Assembly (NCBI RefSeq): GCF_041429775.1
Contig: NZ_CP163421.1
Span: 372,001 to 436,000, forward strand
Length of the DNA: 64,000 nucleotides
Origin: Glycocaulis abyssi
GTDB lineage: Bacteria > Pseudomonadota > Alphaproteobacteria > Caulobacterales > Maricaulaceae
Direction: 5' to 3'
Both the position numbers and the translations under genes were made by a program. Of the stretch, positions 53,178 through 63,336 are shown one piece after another (the first letter of the stretch is position 1; each line of letters begins with the position of its first letter). The notes under the pieces are model-generated. The model was not told the DNA's origin. It saw only the letters and a program-made list of their open reading frames with translations, and made no database searches.

Positions 53178-53909
53178 TCAGGCAACGGCCTGCTTGCGCG
53201 CATACATGGCGGCATCGGCTTCGGCCATGGCGGTTTCCGGCGTAATGCCGCGTTCCAGCGCCTGCACGCCCCAGGCGGCCCTCAGGTTGAGGGTGTGCCC
53301 TTCAAAATGGATTGGCGCTGCTGCGATAGCCTCGGCCAGTTCCTCGGCCTTGCGTTCTGCGGCTTCGACAGCGGTCAGCACCAGAACCACGCCAAACTCG
53401 TCGCCGCCGAGACGGCCCACTGCATCGGTGTCGCGCAACCGGGAGGCAAGCGTATCGGCAACGACTTTCAGGGCCTCGTCCCCGGCGGCGTGGCCGTGCG
53501 TATCGTTGATCGCCTTGAAGCCGTTAAGATCGAAATAGACCAGCGCTGAAGGGGCATCATGGCGCTCGGCGAGGGACAGGGCTTTCGACACCTCACGCAG
53601 GAAGGCACGCCGGTTGAGAACGGGCAGCAGCACGTCACGGTCAGCGAGGCTTTCCAGATCGCGTACCTTGGCGCGCAGCGCATCGGTTTCCTTGCGAAGC
53701 TGGTCAACCTCTCCCATCAGGGTGAGGAGCGCGCGCTGGACGTTCGGGGTCAGTTCCGCTTCCGGCACGCCCATGATGGAGGCTGTGTCGCTGGCGCGCC
53801 GCACCGGAGAGGGGGCAGATGCCGCGCTTGCGGCCTCGCTGCGCACAGTGCCGCCAACCGGCCCGGTAGACGCCAGACCGCCCGCTGCTCCACTGGATCG
53901 TACCCGCAT
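53178..53909 (-). CDS. Diguanylate cyclase (GGDEF domain)
   Basis: 243 residues. An Ala/Ser-rich leader (1-50) and a coiled coil (about 60-90, LMGEVDQLRKETDALRAKVR) precede a GGDEF domain with intact active site GGDEF at 168-172 and allosteric I-site RDTD (159-162), five residues ahead as expected. It makes cyclic di-GMP and should be feedback-inhibited. No membrane or sensory domain. ATG 53909 is used; TTG 53927 lacks a site. PilZ target proteins exist in the window (26029). Confidence 0.93.
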   Translation of the reverse strand: MRVRSSGAAGGLASTGPVGGTVRSEAASAASAPSPVRRASDTASIMGVPEAELTPNVQRALLTLMGEVDQLRKETDALRAKVRDLESLADRDVLLPVLNRRAFLREVSKALSLAERHDAPSALVYFDLNGFKAINDTHGHAAGDEALKVVADTLASRLRDTDAVGRLGGDEFGVVLVLTAVEAAERKAEELAEAIAAAPIHFEGHTLNLRAAWGVQALERGITPETAMAEADAAMYARKQAVA

Positions 53910-54003
53910 ATCCCCGATCCTTCCCAATCGACTCAGAGGCGCAGTCTTGGTGATCGTGGTTAATAAAGGCTCAAGCGGGTTTGCCAGGGTGGTTCACCTG
54001 CCG

Positions 54004-54031
54004 CTTGACGCGCAAACGCTTATGGCTAGGC
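54004..54031 (+). promoter_or_regulatory. Promoter of purEK
   Basis: TTGACGC (54004-54010) followed after 13 bp by GCTAGGCT (54024-54031), a good fit to the Caulobacter housekeeping consensus; purE starts 32 bp downstream. Confidence 0.65.
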
Positions 54032-54062
54032 TCGCGCGCTTTCCGCTGCCCGGAGGCTGCGT

Positions 54063-54566
54063 ATGGCGACCCGTTTTCCTGATCCCTCACCGCCCGTCGC
54101 GGTCATTATGGGCTCGCGCTCGGACTGGCCGACCATGCAGCACGCGACCGAAGCGCTGGATGCTCTGGGCGTGGCGCATGATACGCGCGTGATCTCCGCT
54201 CACCGCACGCCGGACCGGATGGTGGATTTCGCCAGGTCGGCAAAGGCGCGCGGCGTGAAAGTCATCATCGCCGGGGCAGGGGGCGCAGCCCATCTGCCGG
54301 GCATGGTCGCCTCGCTGACCGAATTGCCGGTGCTGGGCGTGCCGGTGAAATCGAAAGCGCTCAAAGGTCTCGACAGTCTTTTGTCCATAGTCCAGATGCC
54401 GGGCGGTGTGCCGGTCGGCACGCTGGCTGTGGGGGAGGCCGGCGCGCGGAATGCGGGCCTTCTGGCCGCCTCCATCCTCGCGCTGTCCGACACTGGCCTT
54501 GCAGACCGGTTGACCGCCTGGCGGGCCGGCCAGAGCGATAGCGTTCCCGACAGTGTAGAGGACTAG
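54063..54566 (+). CDS. purE: N5-carboxyaminoimidazole ribonucleotide mutase
   Basis: 167 residues. It converts N5-CAIR to CAIR in purine synthesis. Signature segments [35 protein letters not shown] (catalytic His) and [40 protein letters not shown] are all present. The next gene, purK, starts 10 bp after its stop, so these two form the purEK operon. Confidence 0.97.
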   Translation: MATRFPDPSPPVAVIMGSRSDWPTMQHATEALDALGVAHDTRVISAHRTPDRMVDFARSAKARGVKVIIAGAGGAAHLPGMVASLTELPVLGVPVKSKALKGLDSLLSIVQMPGGVPVGTLAVGEAGARNAGLLAASILALSDTGLADRLTAWRAGQSDSVPDSVED

Positions 54567-54576
54567 GCCCGCCATC

Positions 54577-55644
54577 ATGCTGAAGCCCGGCGCGCGTATC
54601 GGTATTCTCGGCGGCGGCCAGCTGGGGCGCATGCTGGCGATGGACGCGGCGCGTCTGGGCTTTGACGTGCACATCTTCACGCCCGAAGACAACAGTCCTG
54701 CCGCGCGCGTGGCGGCGGCCTGCACGGTTGCGCCCTATGAGGATCTGGATGCGGTGGCGCGCTTTGCGGCCGATGTCGATATTGTCACCTACGAGTTTGA
54801 AAATGTACCCGTGGAAACCGCGCGCAAGGCGGGTGAACATGCACCCCTGCGCCCCGGCGTAAAGGCGCTGGAGGTCTGTCAGGACCGCGTGACGGAAAAG
54901 CGCTTCGTCAACGATGCCGGTATCGAGACGACACCCTGGCGGGCGGTTTCCAGCGCTGCGGACGCCGTAGAGGCGATAGACGCGCTTGGCACGCCTGCCA
55001 TCCTGAAAACGCGGCGCATGGGCTATGATGGCAAGGGCCAGCAGGTCATCCGCAAGGCCGAAGACGCTGCTGCTGCCTTCGAGGCACTGGGCGGCGTGGC
55101 CTGCATTCTGGAAGCCTTTGCACCGTTCACGCGGGAAGTGTCGGTTGTCGCTGCGCGCAGCGTTGAGGGGCAGATCGCGGCCTACCCGCTGGCCGAAAAC
55201 CACCATGAGGGCGGAATTCTGCGCACCTCCATAGCGCCCGCACCCGGCGCCGGCGCGCTGGCCGGGCAGGCCCTTCGTATTGCCTCTGCTGTCCTTGAAG
55301 GGCTGGACTATGTGGGTGTACTGGCGGTGGAGCTGTTCGTGCTGGAAGACGGACGGCTGTGGGTGAACGAGATTGCCCCGCGCGTCCACAATACCGGCCA
55401 CTGGACGATGGATGCCTGCGCGGTCAGCCAGTTTCAGCAGCATGTCCGCGCCGTGGCGGGCTGGACGCTGGGTGATCCGGCCCCCCATACCGCCGCGCGC
55501 ATGGACAATCTGATCGGCGAAGATGCAGAGCACTGGCAGGTATTGTCGGCAGAGCCGGGGGTGTGCCTGCACCTCTATGGCAAGGGCGAGGCACGGACGG
55601 GCCGCAAGATGGGCCATGTAAACCGGCTCTCACCGCTCCCCTGA
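54577..55644 (+). CDS. purK: N5-carboxyaminoimidazole ribonucleotide synthase
   Basis: 355 residues, ATP-grasp enzyme that carboxylates AIR with bicarbonate and ATP. ARIGILGGGQLGRMLAMDAA is the family N-terminus; ATP-grasp segments include ILKTRRMGYDGKGQQVI, VEVSVVAARS-type (TREVSVVAARSVEGQIAAYP) and WVNEIAPRVHNTGHWTMDAC. It is in an operon with purE. Its end overlaps the convergent gene by 15 bp. Confidence 0.97.
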   Translation: MLKPGARIGILGGGQLGRMLAMDAARLGFDVHIFTPEDNSPAARVAAACTVAPYEDLDAVARFAADVDIVTYEFENVPVETARKAGEHAPLRPGVKALEVCQDRVTEKRFVNDAGIETTPWRAVSSAADAVEAIDALGTPAILKTRRMGYDGKGQQVIRKAEDAAAAFEALGGVACILEAFAPFTREVSVVAARSVEGQIAAYPLAENHHEGGILRTSIAPAPGAGALAGQALRIASAVLEGLDYVGVLAVELFVLEDGRLWVNEIAPRVHNTGHWTMDACAVSQFQQHVRAVAGWTLGDPAPHTAARMDNLIGEDAEHWQVLSAEPGVCLHLYGKGEARTGRKMGHVNRLSPLP

Positions 55645-56664
55645 CGGATCGCGTGCGCGCTGCGGGGTAATGGACGGGCCGATACCCAGATGATCAGTGC
55701 GGGTAGACCGGTCACGTTCCATCGCGTTCAGCAGCGGCGAACGGCGTGTCTGTTCGCGGTGCTCACTGGCCATATGCACGCGCAGCATCTGAAGTGTGGA
55801 CGGGCTCACCCCCAGCTGAGCCAGTTCGAACTCCAGCCGCGACATGTTCTCGGCGAACTCTAGCGGTCCCCGGCTTATAGCCCGGAGGTGATAGACCGCC
55901 AGTTCAGCCTGGGCGGCATTGGGGCCATCGCCGCAATCGCCGATTTCCCGGTTGGCATCACCCGATGACAGGCAGAACACCTCGGCTATGACCGCGCTTA
56001 CACCGCCCTCGATAGGGCTGACCTGAAAATCTTCCACGCGCAGCCCGGTTTCGGCGCGCGCGGCGATTGAAGCAAAGGTCGGTATGCGCCGCTCGACGAT
56101 GGCGGCGTCTTCTTCTTCAGGCAGGATGGTGTCTACCGGCGTATCGGGCGGTGTGACGGAGAATGCGCGCCCGGCGGTATCGGTCCGGGGCTGGGCAGGG
56201 CGCCGGGGTGTTTCGGGCGCGTCCGGGTCCGCAGGCCGGGTGCCGGTTTCAGATACTGGCGCGGGCGGTGTGTTGTCAGGCTCCGCTTCCACGGCCGTAT
56301 CGGGCGGCGTTTCCGGTTCTTCGGGTGTCAGCTCTTCGCCTTCGGTGTCACTGGCCGCGTCGGACTGGCTTGAGTTTGCGTTGCCGGTATCGGCGCCGCT
56401 GTCAGCGCCCGCTTGTCCCCTGTCGGCCAGCAAGGGGGCGTTGAGCGGCAGATCGCTCTCGGCATCGCTGGCGCTGATGGTGAAGAAGCGCACCTCTACG
56501 CTGGTGCCGGTGCTGACGAAACGCTCAAGAGCTTCCGGTGGCAGCGCGGCAATCGCGCCGATAGCCCCTGCATGGAGAAGGCCCGCGCAGATATAGGCGC
56601 CCAGCCGCAAGCGGCTGAACGCGGGTGCCGATGCACGGGAAAGGGCCGGTCCACGAACGCTCAC
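55630..56664 (-). CDS. Membrane-anchored acidic protein of unknown function
   Basis: 344 residues from a GTG start. One N-terminal helix (LGAYICAGLLHAGAIGAIAA), then an Asp/Glu/Pro/Ala-rich low-complexity stretch (about 75-185, EELTPEEPETPPDTAVEAEP) and a C-terminal folded part from about 200 (LRVEDFQVSPIEGGVSAVIA, EVFCLSSG, GDCGDGPNAAQAELAVYHLR). The helix-acidic-linker-domain layout recalls TonB-like or cell-envelope spanning proteins, but the TonB C-terminal motif is not there. Unrecognised. Confidence 0.7.
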   Translation of the reverse strand: MSVRGPALSRASAPAFSRLRLGAYICAGLLHAGAIGAIAALPPEALERFVSTGTSVEVRFFTISASDAESDLPLNAPLLADRGQAGADSGADTGNANSSQSDAASDTEGEELTPEEPETPPDTAVEAEPDNTPPAPVSETGTRPADPDAPETPRRPAQPRTDTAGRAFSVTPPDTPVDTILPEEEDAAIVERRIPTFASIAARAETGLRVEDFQVSPIEGGVSAVIAEVFCLSSGDANREIGDCGDGPNAAQAELAVYHLRAISRGPLEFAENMSRLEFELAQLGVSPSTLQMLRVHMASEHREQTRRSPLLNAMERDRSTRTDHLGIGPSITPQRARDPSGER

Positions 56665-56736
56665 GATTATGAGAGATGGCCGCTGGTGGCGGCCGGTTCA
56701 AATTAAATCGGCAGCAATGTCAGTGGCGTCTGCGCG

Positions 56737-56904
56737 CTAGCCTTCGCTGCCTTGAGCGATGAACAGGCTTGAAGACGTATCTCCCAGCACGCCAGACGCA
56801 TGAGCCAGAACCAGGCAGGTACCAAACATGGCAATCGCGATGAGAAGGGCGCCCAGGTTGATCTCCCGGCCCGGACGGCCATTGCCAGCAGAAAAGTCAG
56901 CCAT
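56737..56904 (-). CDS. Small single-span membrane protein
   Basis: 55 residues, MADFSAGNGRPGREINLGAL then LIAIAMFGTCLVLAHASGVL. A single membrane helix at about 18-40 with a short C-terminal tail. A very strong GGGAGGGGATC ribosome site precedes ATG 56904. No family recognised. Confidence 0.6.
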   Translation of the reverse strand: MADFSAGNGRPGREINLGALLIAIAMFGTCLVLAHASGVLGDTSSSLFIAQGSEG

Positions 56905-56963
56905 GATCCCCTCCCTCTTTCTCAGAGCCCACGCTCTGCGCTGATCCGATGAATGCCTGATGA

Positions 56964-58346
<1,383 letters not shown>

Positions 58347-58390
58347 TATAGAGGATCTCTATAGATTGCAGTCGGCGTTCCAGTTGGATT

Positions 58391-58415
58391 GGAACGCGCA
58401 GCTCCCATATACGTA
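58391..58415 (+). promoter_or_regulatory. EcfG-type promoter of dps
   Basis: GGAAC at 58391-58395, 16-bp spacer, CGTA at 58412-58415, close to the EcfG consensus and 59 bp before the dps start. Dps is a common general-stress gene in alphaproteobacteria. Confidence 0.65.
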
Positions 58416-58474
58416 AGGCAATGAGACCTTACCGGGCGGCCCCCCCGCCGCCATTTCGCAGACAGGAGTATGTC

Positions 58475-58942
58475 ATGCAGATCAATATGGGACTGAGCCA
58501 GGCGCAGCGCGAGGAAATGGCCGAGGCCGTGACGCGGCTGCTGGCCGACACCTATGCGCTATATTTCAAGACACATGCCTATCACTGGAACGTGACGGGG
58601 CCGCGCTTTCACGACCTCCACGCCATGTTCGAGACGCAATACACCGAGATGTGGACGGCGACCGATGACATTGCCGAGCGTATCCGTGCGCTGGGCGTGA
58701 TGGCCCCGATCTCCTATGACGAGATTGCCAATTCCGCCTCGATCCGGCCCGACAGCAAGACGCCCAAGGCCGACGAGATGGTCGCCAACCTGCTCGCCGG
58801 TCACGAGACGGTGGTACGCACCGCGCGCGCTGCGCTGGAACTGGCCAATACCCATGGCGACGAGGCAACGGCGGACATTGTCGCACCGCGCGTGACGGCG
58901 CATGAGAAGATGGCCTGGATGCTGCGGGCGACCTTGGGGTAG
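58475..58942 (+). CDS. dps: DNA-binding ferritin-like protein Dps
   Basis: 155 residues. The ferroxidase centre is seen in KTHAYHWNVTGPRFHDLHAM (His37, His49) and WTATDDIAERIRALG (Asp64, Glu68). Dps shells store iron, consume peroxide and cover DNA in stationary phase. ACAGGAG precedes ATG 58475. The EcfG-type promoter upstream ties it to the stress locus at 34-38 kb. A repeat pair follows. Confidence 0.95.
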   Translation: MQINMGLSQAQREEMAEAVTRLLADTYALYFKTHAYHWNVTGPRFHDLHAMFETQYTEMWTATDDIAERIRALGVMAPISYDEIANSASIRPDSKTPKADEMVANLLAGHETVVRTARAALELANTHGDEATADIVAPRVTAHEKMAWMLRATLG

Positions 58943-58952
58943 GAGATTTGAT

Positions 58953-59049
58953 CCCTCGTCCTTCGAGACGGCCTTCGGCCTCCTCAGGATGAGGGATCAA
59001 ACGTTACGCCCTCATCCTTTCGGACGCAGTGGCGCTCGAAGGACGAGGG
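58953..59049. repeat. Family A repeat pair 3, head-to-head
   Basis: Copies at 58953-58995 and 59009-59049 with a 13-bp spacer, arranged as at 25245-25346. It lies between dps and the convergent phosphotransferase. Confidence 0.88.
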
Positions 59050-59073
59050 CGAGAGTTCTCAAGTCTCCCCCAC

Positions 59074-59170
59074 CTTGAAATCCCGGCCAAGCGTAGCGCA
59101 GAGCCGGGATCTGGTGCAGGACTAGCGGAACAAGGCCCCGGATAGCGCTTTGCGCTTCCGGGGTTTCAAG
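59074..59170 (-). repeat. Dispersed double-hairpin repeat family C, copy 2
   Basis: Inverted relative to 7025-7118; both share CCCCGGA.., TCCTGCAC, TCCCGGCTCTGCGCT and GCCGGGATTTCA. CTTGAAA and TTTCAAG flank it. The stop codon of the phosphotransferase gene lies in its end. Confidence 0.8.
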
Positions 59171-60236
59171 CCTTCTCCGCTATCGTCCAGGCGTATTCGG
59201 CCATCGGCTCGACAAGGGCGCCAAGTTCCTTCGCGCGCTCGTTGGAGGCATTGCCCTGCAGCGCGCGCGCATAGACGCCCTGCGCGATGCCGGCCAGGCG
59301 GAAGATGTTGTAGGCAATATAGAAATCGAGCTTCGGGATGCCGCTGCGCCCGGTGCGTTCGCAATAGGCCGCGACATATTCTTCTTCCGTGGGGATGCCG
59401 AGCGATTTCAGGTCCACACCCAGAAAGCCGGAGCGTATTTCCTTGGGCGTTCGCCATTGCATGAGCTGGTAGGTGAAGTCGGCCAGCGGATCGCCGAGCG
59501 TTGAGAGCTCCCAGTCCAGCACCGCGATAACGCGGGGCTCGGTGGGGTGGAAGATCATGTTGTCGAGGCGATAATCGCCGTGGACGACGCTGGTGCGCTC
59601 CTGTGCAGGCGCATTGGCTGGCAGCCACTCGATCAGCCGGTCCATCGCCGGAATGGCGCGGGTTTCAGCGGCCTTGTACTGCTTGGTCCAGCGGCCGATC
59701 TGACGCTCGAAATAATTGCCGGGCTTGCCATAGTCAGCCAGGCCCGCCTTCTCCACATCAATCGCGTGCAGCTGGGCCAGTGCGGCGTTGGACGCGTTAT
59801 AGAGCGCGCGGCGCTCTGATGGTTCCATGCCGGGCAGATAGGCATCCCAGAAGATGCGTCCCTCGACGAATTCCATCACGTAGAAGGCCGTGCCAATAAC
59901 TTCCGGGTCTTCGCACAGGCCAAACATGTGCGGCGCAGGGAAGCCCTGTTCGCCCAGCGCCTTCATCACCGTGTACTCACGCTCCACGGCGTGGGCAGAC
60001 GGCAGAAGCACGCCCGGAGGCTTGCGCCGCAGCACGTATTGGCGCCCTGGCGTCACCAGCTTGTAGGTCGGGTTGGACTGGCCGCCCCGGAACTGGCTCA
60101 CCTCCAGCGGACCGGCATACCCGTCCACCTGGGCTTTCATCCATTTTTCCAGCGCGCCTTCGTCAAAGCGCAGCGCGTCCGCGACGGATTTGGTGCCGGA
60201 AAACTGGGCGTCGAGTTCGGATTGTGTATCGCTCAT
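59166..60236 (-). CDS. Phosphotransferase of the aminoglycoside phosphotransferase fold (ACAD10-like)
   Basis: 356 residues. N-lobe with SVADALRFDEGALEKWMKAQ and QFRGGQSNPTYKLVTPGRQY, VLRRKPPG (Lys/Arg contact); Brenner motif VVHGDYRLDNMIFHP; metal DWELSTLGDPLADF. These match a family often found with acyl-CoA dehydrogenases, probably acting on hydroxyacyl compounds rather than antibiotics. The adjacent gene on the same strand is an amidohydrolase (overlap of 4 bp). No acyl-CoA dehydrogenase in the window. Confidence 0.88.
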   Translation of the reverse strand: MSDTQSELDAQFSGTKSVADALRFDEGALEKWMKAQVDGYAGPLEVSQFRGGQSNPTYKLVTPGRQYVLRRKPPGVLLPSAHAVEREYTVMKALGEQGFPAPHMFGLCEDPEVIGTAFYVMEFVEGRIFWDAYLPGMEPSERRALYNASNAALAQLHAIDVEKAGLADYGKPGNYFERQIGRWTKQYKAAETRAIPAMDRLIEWLPANAPAQERTSVVHGDYRLDNMIFHPTEPRVIAVLDWELSTLGDPLADFTYQLMQWRTPKEIRSGFLGVDLKSLGIPTEEEYVAAYCERTGRSGIPKLDFYIAYNIFRLAGIAQGVYARALQGNASNERAKELGALVEPMAEYAWTIAEKA

Positions 60237-61537
60237 GGAGCCTTGTGTATCACGCCGGCGCCCATGACAAAGTCCACATCGCGCAATTGAGAGATATTTT
60301 CCAGTGGATTGCCGTCCACCGCGATGATGTCGGCGTGGAAGCCCGGTGCGATGCGGCCGATCTCGCTTTCCATCTGCAGATGGCGTGCACCATTGATGGT
60401 AGCGGCGATGATGGCCTGCTCAGGCGTCATCCCGGCTTCCACCATCAGCTCGAACTCGCGCGCATTGTCGCCATGACGGCTGACGCCTGAATCCGTACCG
60501 AAGGCGATCTGGACCCCGCCCCGGTGGGCGCGGCGCAGCATGTCCACCATTTGCGGGCCGACCTGCAGCGCCTTGGCGCGCTGGAAGGGCGTCATCCACG
60601 CCGCATTGGCTTCGGCTTCCAGCGTGACGAATTCACCGGCCATGACGGTCGGCACCAGGAAGGCGCCAGAGCTGCGGAAAAGCCGGATCGACTCATTGTC
60701 CAGAAACGTGCCGTGCTCGATGGAGTGGCCGCCCGCAGCCAGGAAGGCGTTGACGCCGGTGACGCCGTGGGCGTGGGCGGTAACGCGCCGCCCCATCATC
60801 TCTGCGGCCTGAACGATGGCGCGCAGCTCATCATCCATGAACTGGACTTCAAGGCCCGCTGCCGTGTTTGACAGTACCCCGCCGGTGGCCGTGATCTTGA
60901 TCGTGTCCACGCCTGCCTGGATGAGCGAGCGCACGGCGCGGGCGCAGTCGGAGGGGCCATTGCACGCGCCGGGGCTGGAGAAGTTCTCGATTACGCGCTG
61001 GTTGAAGCCGTTGATATCGCCATGCCCGCCAGTGGGCGTGATGGAGGGACCAGCCACACGCATGCGCGGACCCACCGCATCGCCATTCCGGATGGCATTG
61101 CGCAGGGCCAGGATCGCTTCAAGATCGCCGCCGACATCCTGCACGGTTGTAAAGCCTGCCTCCAGCGTGCGCCGCGCGTGGCGTACGCCGATAAAGGCGC
61201 GGTCGGCACTGGACAGGGTGAAGGGCTGAATACGGCTGTCCGGTCCGCGCTCGCTGAGCAGGTGGACGTGTGCATCGATCAGGCCGGGCAGAACCCAGTG
61301 CGAAGAGAGATCAACGATCTCTGCGCCGTCGCGGGTGACATATCCGTCCTCGATGGAATCAATGCGTCCGTCGCGCACGATGATGGAGGTGCCATTGCGC
61401 ATCCGCTCGCCGGGAACGGCGATGAGGTGGCCGGCATGGATGATGGTGACGCTTGTCTCACTGTCGGCTCTGTCTTGCGCCAGCGCCGTTCCGGCCAGCG
61501 CGATGCCGGCCAGCAGGGCCGTAAATATGCGTGTCAT
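60233..61537 (-). CDS. Secreted amidohydrolase (imidazolonepropionase-like)
   Basis: 434 residues. Signal peptide MTRIFTALLAGIALAGTALA, then the metal-dependent amidohydrolase fold: DAHVHLL (metal His pair), VDTIKITATGGVLSN (Lys), AHAHGVTGVNAFLAAGGHSI EHG region, and FGTDSGVSRHG (Asp). Family members hydrolyse dipeptides or other amide compounds in the periplasm. GGGGAGG precedes ATG 61537. Overlaps the phosphotransferase gene downstream by 4 bp. Confidence 0.9.
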   Translation of the reverse strand: MTRIFTALLAGIALAGTALAQDRADSETSVTIIHAGHLIAVPGERMRNGTSIIVRDGRIDSIEDGYVTRDGAEIVDLSSHWVLPGLIDAHVHLLSERGPDSRIQPFTLSSADRAFIGVRHARRTLEAGFTTVQDVGGDLEAILALRNAIRNGDAVGPRMRVAGPSITPTGGHGDINGFNQRVIENFSSPGACNGPSDCARAVRSLIQAGVDTIKITATGGVLSNTAAGLEVQFMDDELRAIVQAAEMMGRRVTAHAHGVTGVNAFLAAGGHSIEHGTFLDNESIRLFRSSGAFLVPTVMAGEFVTLEAEANAAWMTPFQRAKALQVGPQMVDMLRRAHRGGVQIAFGTDSGVSRHGDNAREFELMVEAGMTPEQAIIAATINGARHLQMESEIGRIAPGFHADIIAVDGNPLENISQLRDVDFVMGAGVIHKAP

Positions 61538-61601
61538 GTCAGCCTCCCCGTATGGTCTCATTGTTGCGCGCTATTTCGGCGGGCCGGGGCATGGCTGTCA
61601 A

Positions 61602-61661
61602 ACATGTGATAACATTACATGTCCCCTCCAGCGCACACCAAATTAGTTGCAAATGATACTA
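61602..61661. promoter_or_regulatory. Two dyads in the hppD/amidohydrolase intergenic region
   Basis: 61602-61622 has ACATGT at both ends around GATAACATT. 61644-61661 (TAGTTGCAAATGATACTA) has TAGT/ACTA ends in AT-rich DNA, the kind of site used by MarR proteins. The MarR gene after hppD could bind here. Inference only. Confidence 0.45.
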
Positions 61662-61762
61662 TTTTCCGGCAGAAAGGCTGGGAGTTCGCCGGACGGGCGG
61701 AGCGGCTGAGTGCTCTGCCCCGGTTCCGGCCCACCCCCTTTTGCTGTGAAGGAGCCTTCGCC

Positions 61763-62833
61763 ATGGCTGATCTGTTCGAGAACCCGCTGGGTACTGATGG
61801 TTTCGAGTTTGTCGAGTACACCAGCCCGGAGCCGGAAAAGCTCGACCAGCTATTCACCCTGCTCGGCTTCACCGCCGTCGCCAAACACAAGACGCGCGAC
61901 ATTGTCCGCTACAAGCAGGGCGATATCACCTTCCTGGTAAACCGCGAAAAGACCGGCCAGGCGGCTGATTTCCGCGCCGAGCACGGCCCGTCTGCCAACG
62001 CCATGGCGTTCCGGGTGCGTGATGCGAAGAAAGCCTATAAGGACGCGCTAGCGCGCGGGGCGGAAGCCTATGGCACGCCGCTCTGGGGCGATGACCAGAA
62101 CCTGCCGGCCATCAAGGGCATTGGCGGTTCGGTGCTCTATCTGGTCGACCAGTATGGCGAGAACACCATCTACGACGAGACATTCGAGCCGATCCCCGGC
62201 GCCGAGGACAAGGGCGGGGCGGGGCTGGAAACGCTCGACCATCTGACCCACAACGTGTTCATGGGCCGGATGAATCACTGGGCGGGTTTCTATGAGCGCG
62301 TCTTCAACTTCCGCGAAATCCGCTATTTCGACATCAAGGGCGCCCATACGGGCCTGCTCTCGCGTGCCATGACCGGCCCGTGCGGCAAGCTGCGCATCCC
62401 CCTGAATGAAAGCTCGGACGACAAGTCCCAGATTGCCGAATATCTGCGCGAGTATAATGGCGAGGGCATCCAGCACATCGCCCTGACCACCAGCGATATC
62501 TACACCACGATCGAGAAGCTGCGCGCCGCCGGCGTGGAGTTCCAGTCCACCCCGCCGACCTATTACGAGCTCGTTGATGAGCGCGTGCCGGGCCACGGGG
62601 AAGACCTTGAGCGTCTGAAAAAGAACTCCATACTGGTCGATGGTGACCCGGAGAGCGGGCAGGGCCTGCTTCTGCAGATCTTCACCACGACCAATATCGG
62701 ACCGATCTTCTTCGAGATCATCCAGCGCAAGGGCAATGAGGGCTTTGGTGAAGGTAATTTCAAGGCGCTGTTTGAATTGATCGAACTCGATCAGATCCGC
62801 CGCGGCGTGCTCAAGCCCGACGCTGCCGAGTAA
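61763..62833 (+). CDS. hppD: 4-hydroxyphenylpyruvate dioxygenase
   Basis: 356 residues, Fe(II) enzyme that converts 4-hydroxyphenylpyruvate to homogentisate in tyrosine breakdown. The two vicinal-oxygen-chelate domains are seen; iron ligands are His in LDHLTHNVFMGRM, His in IQHIALTTSDI and Glu in FFEIIQRKGNEGFGEGNFKA. GAAGGAG precedes ATG 61763. The next genes of the pathway (hmgA and fah) are not in this window. A MarR gene follows 6 bp later. Confidence 0.96.
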   Translation: MADLFENPLGTDGFEFVEYTSPEPEKLDQLFTLLGFTAVAKHKTRDIVRYKQGDITFLVNREKTGQAADFRAEHGPSANAMAFRVRDAKKAYKDALARGAEAYGTPLWGDDQNLPAIKGIGGSVLYLVDQYGENTIYDETFEPIPGAEDKGGAGLETLDHLTHNVFMGRMNHWAGFYERVFNFREIRYFDIKGAHTGLLSRAMTGPCGKLRIPLNESSDDKSQIAEYLREYNGEGIQHIALTTSDIYTTIEKLRAAGVEFQSTPPTYYELVDERVPGHGEDLERLKKNSILVDGDPESGQGLLLQIFTTTNIGPIFFEIIQRKGNEGFGEGNFKALFELIELDQIRRGVLKPDAAE

Positions 62834-62839
62834 GAGAAC

Positions 62840-63325
62840 ATGACGGGGCGGGCGAACCGGGCGGACCTGCCGCCCGCCCTCATTCTTTCAGACTATCTGC
62901 CCTACCGGCTCTCGGTCGTCTCCAACAAGGCGTCCGGGCTCATCGCGCGCGCCTATCAGGCCCGCTTCGGCCTCACGATCTGGGAATGGCGCGTCATCGC
63001 GGTGCTGGGTTCTGGCGAGGCCATCACCGCGCAGGCCATCTGTGAAGCGACCGCCATGGACAAGGTAACGGTCAGCCGGGCCTTGCGCGCGCTGGCCGAG
63101 CGCTCCCTTGTGGACCGGCGCACCAGTCCGACCGACAAGCGTGCATCCCTGGTGTCACTCACCGGCGATGGCCGGTCGATCTATGAAGAGATCGCCCCGC
63201 TGGCGCTGGAATGGGAACGCTCCCTGCTGGCCGGTTTCAGCCCTGAAGAGGCCGACCAGCTATCGCGCCTGCTGGAAAGGCTGGAGGCTCAGGCCGATGT
63301 GCTGGGCAAGGACGCGGCGCTGTAA
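62840..63325 (+). CDS. MarR family transcriptional regulator
   Basis: 161 residues. The winged helix region reads LTIWEWRVIAVLGSGEAITA, QAICEATAMDKVTVSRALRA, LAERSLVDRRTSPTDKRASL, with the wing and the Asp-x-Arg basic tip. N-terminal LSDYLPYRLSVVSNKASGLI helix for dimerisation. It lies 6 bp after hppD and is likely co-transcribed, so it probably controls tyrosine catabolism. Confidence 0.93.
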   Translation: MTGRANRADLPPALILSDYLPYRLSVVSNKASGLIARAYQARFGLTIWEWRVIAVLGSGEAITAQAICEATAMDKVTVSRALRALAERSLVDRRTSPTDKRASLVSLTGDGRSIYEEIAPLALEWERSLLAGFSPEEADQLSRLLERLEAQADVLGKDAAL

Positions 63326-63336
63326 GCGCCGCGCCC

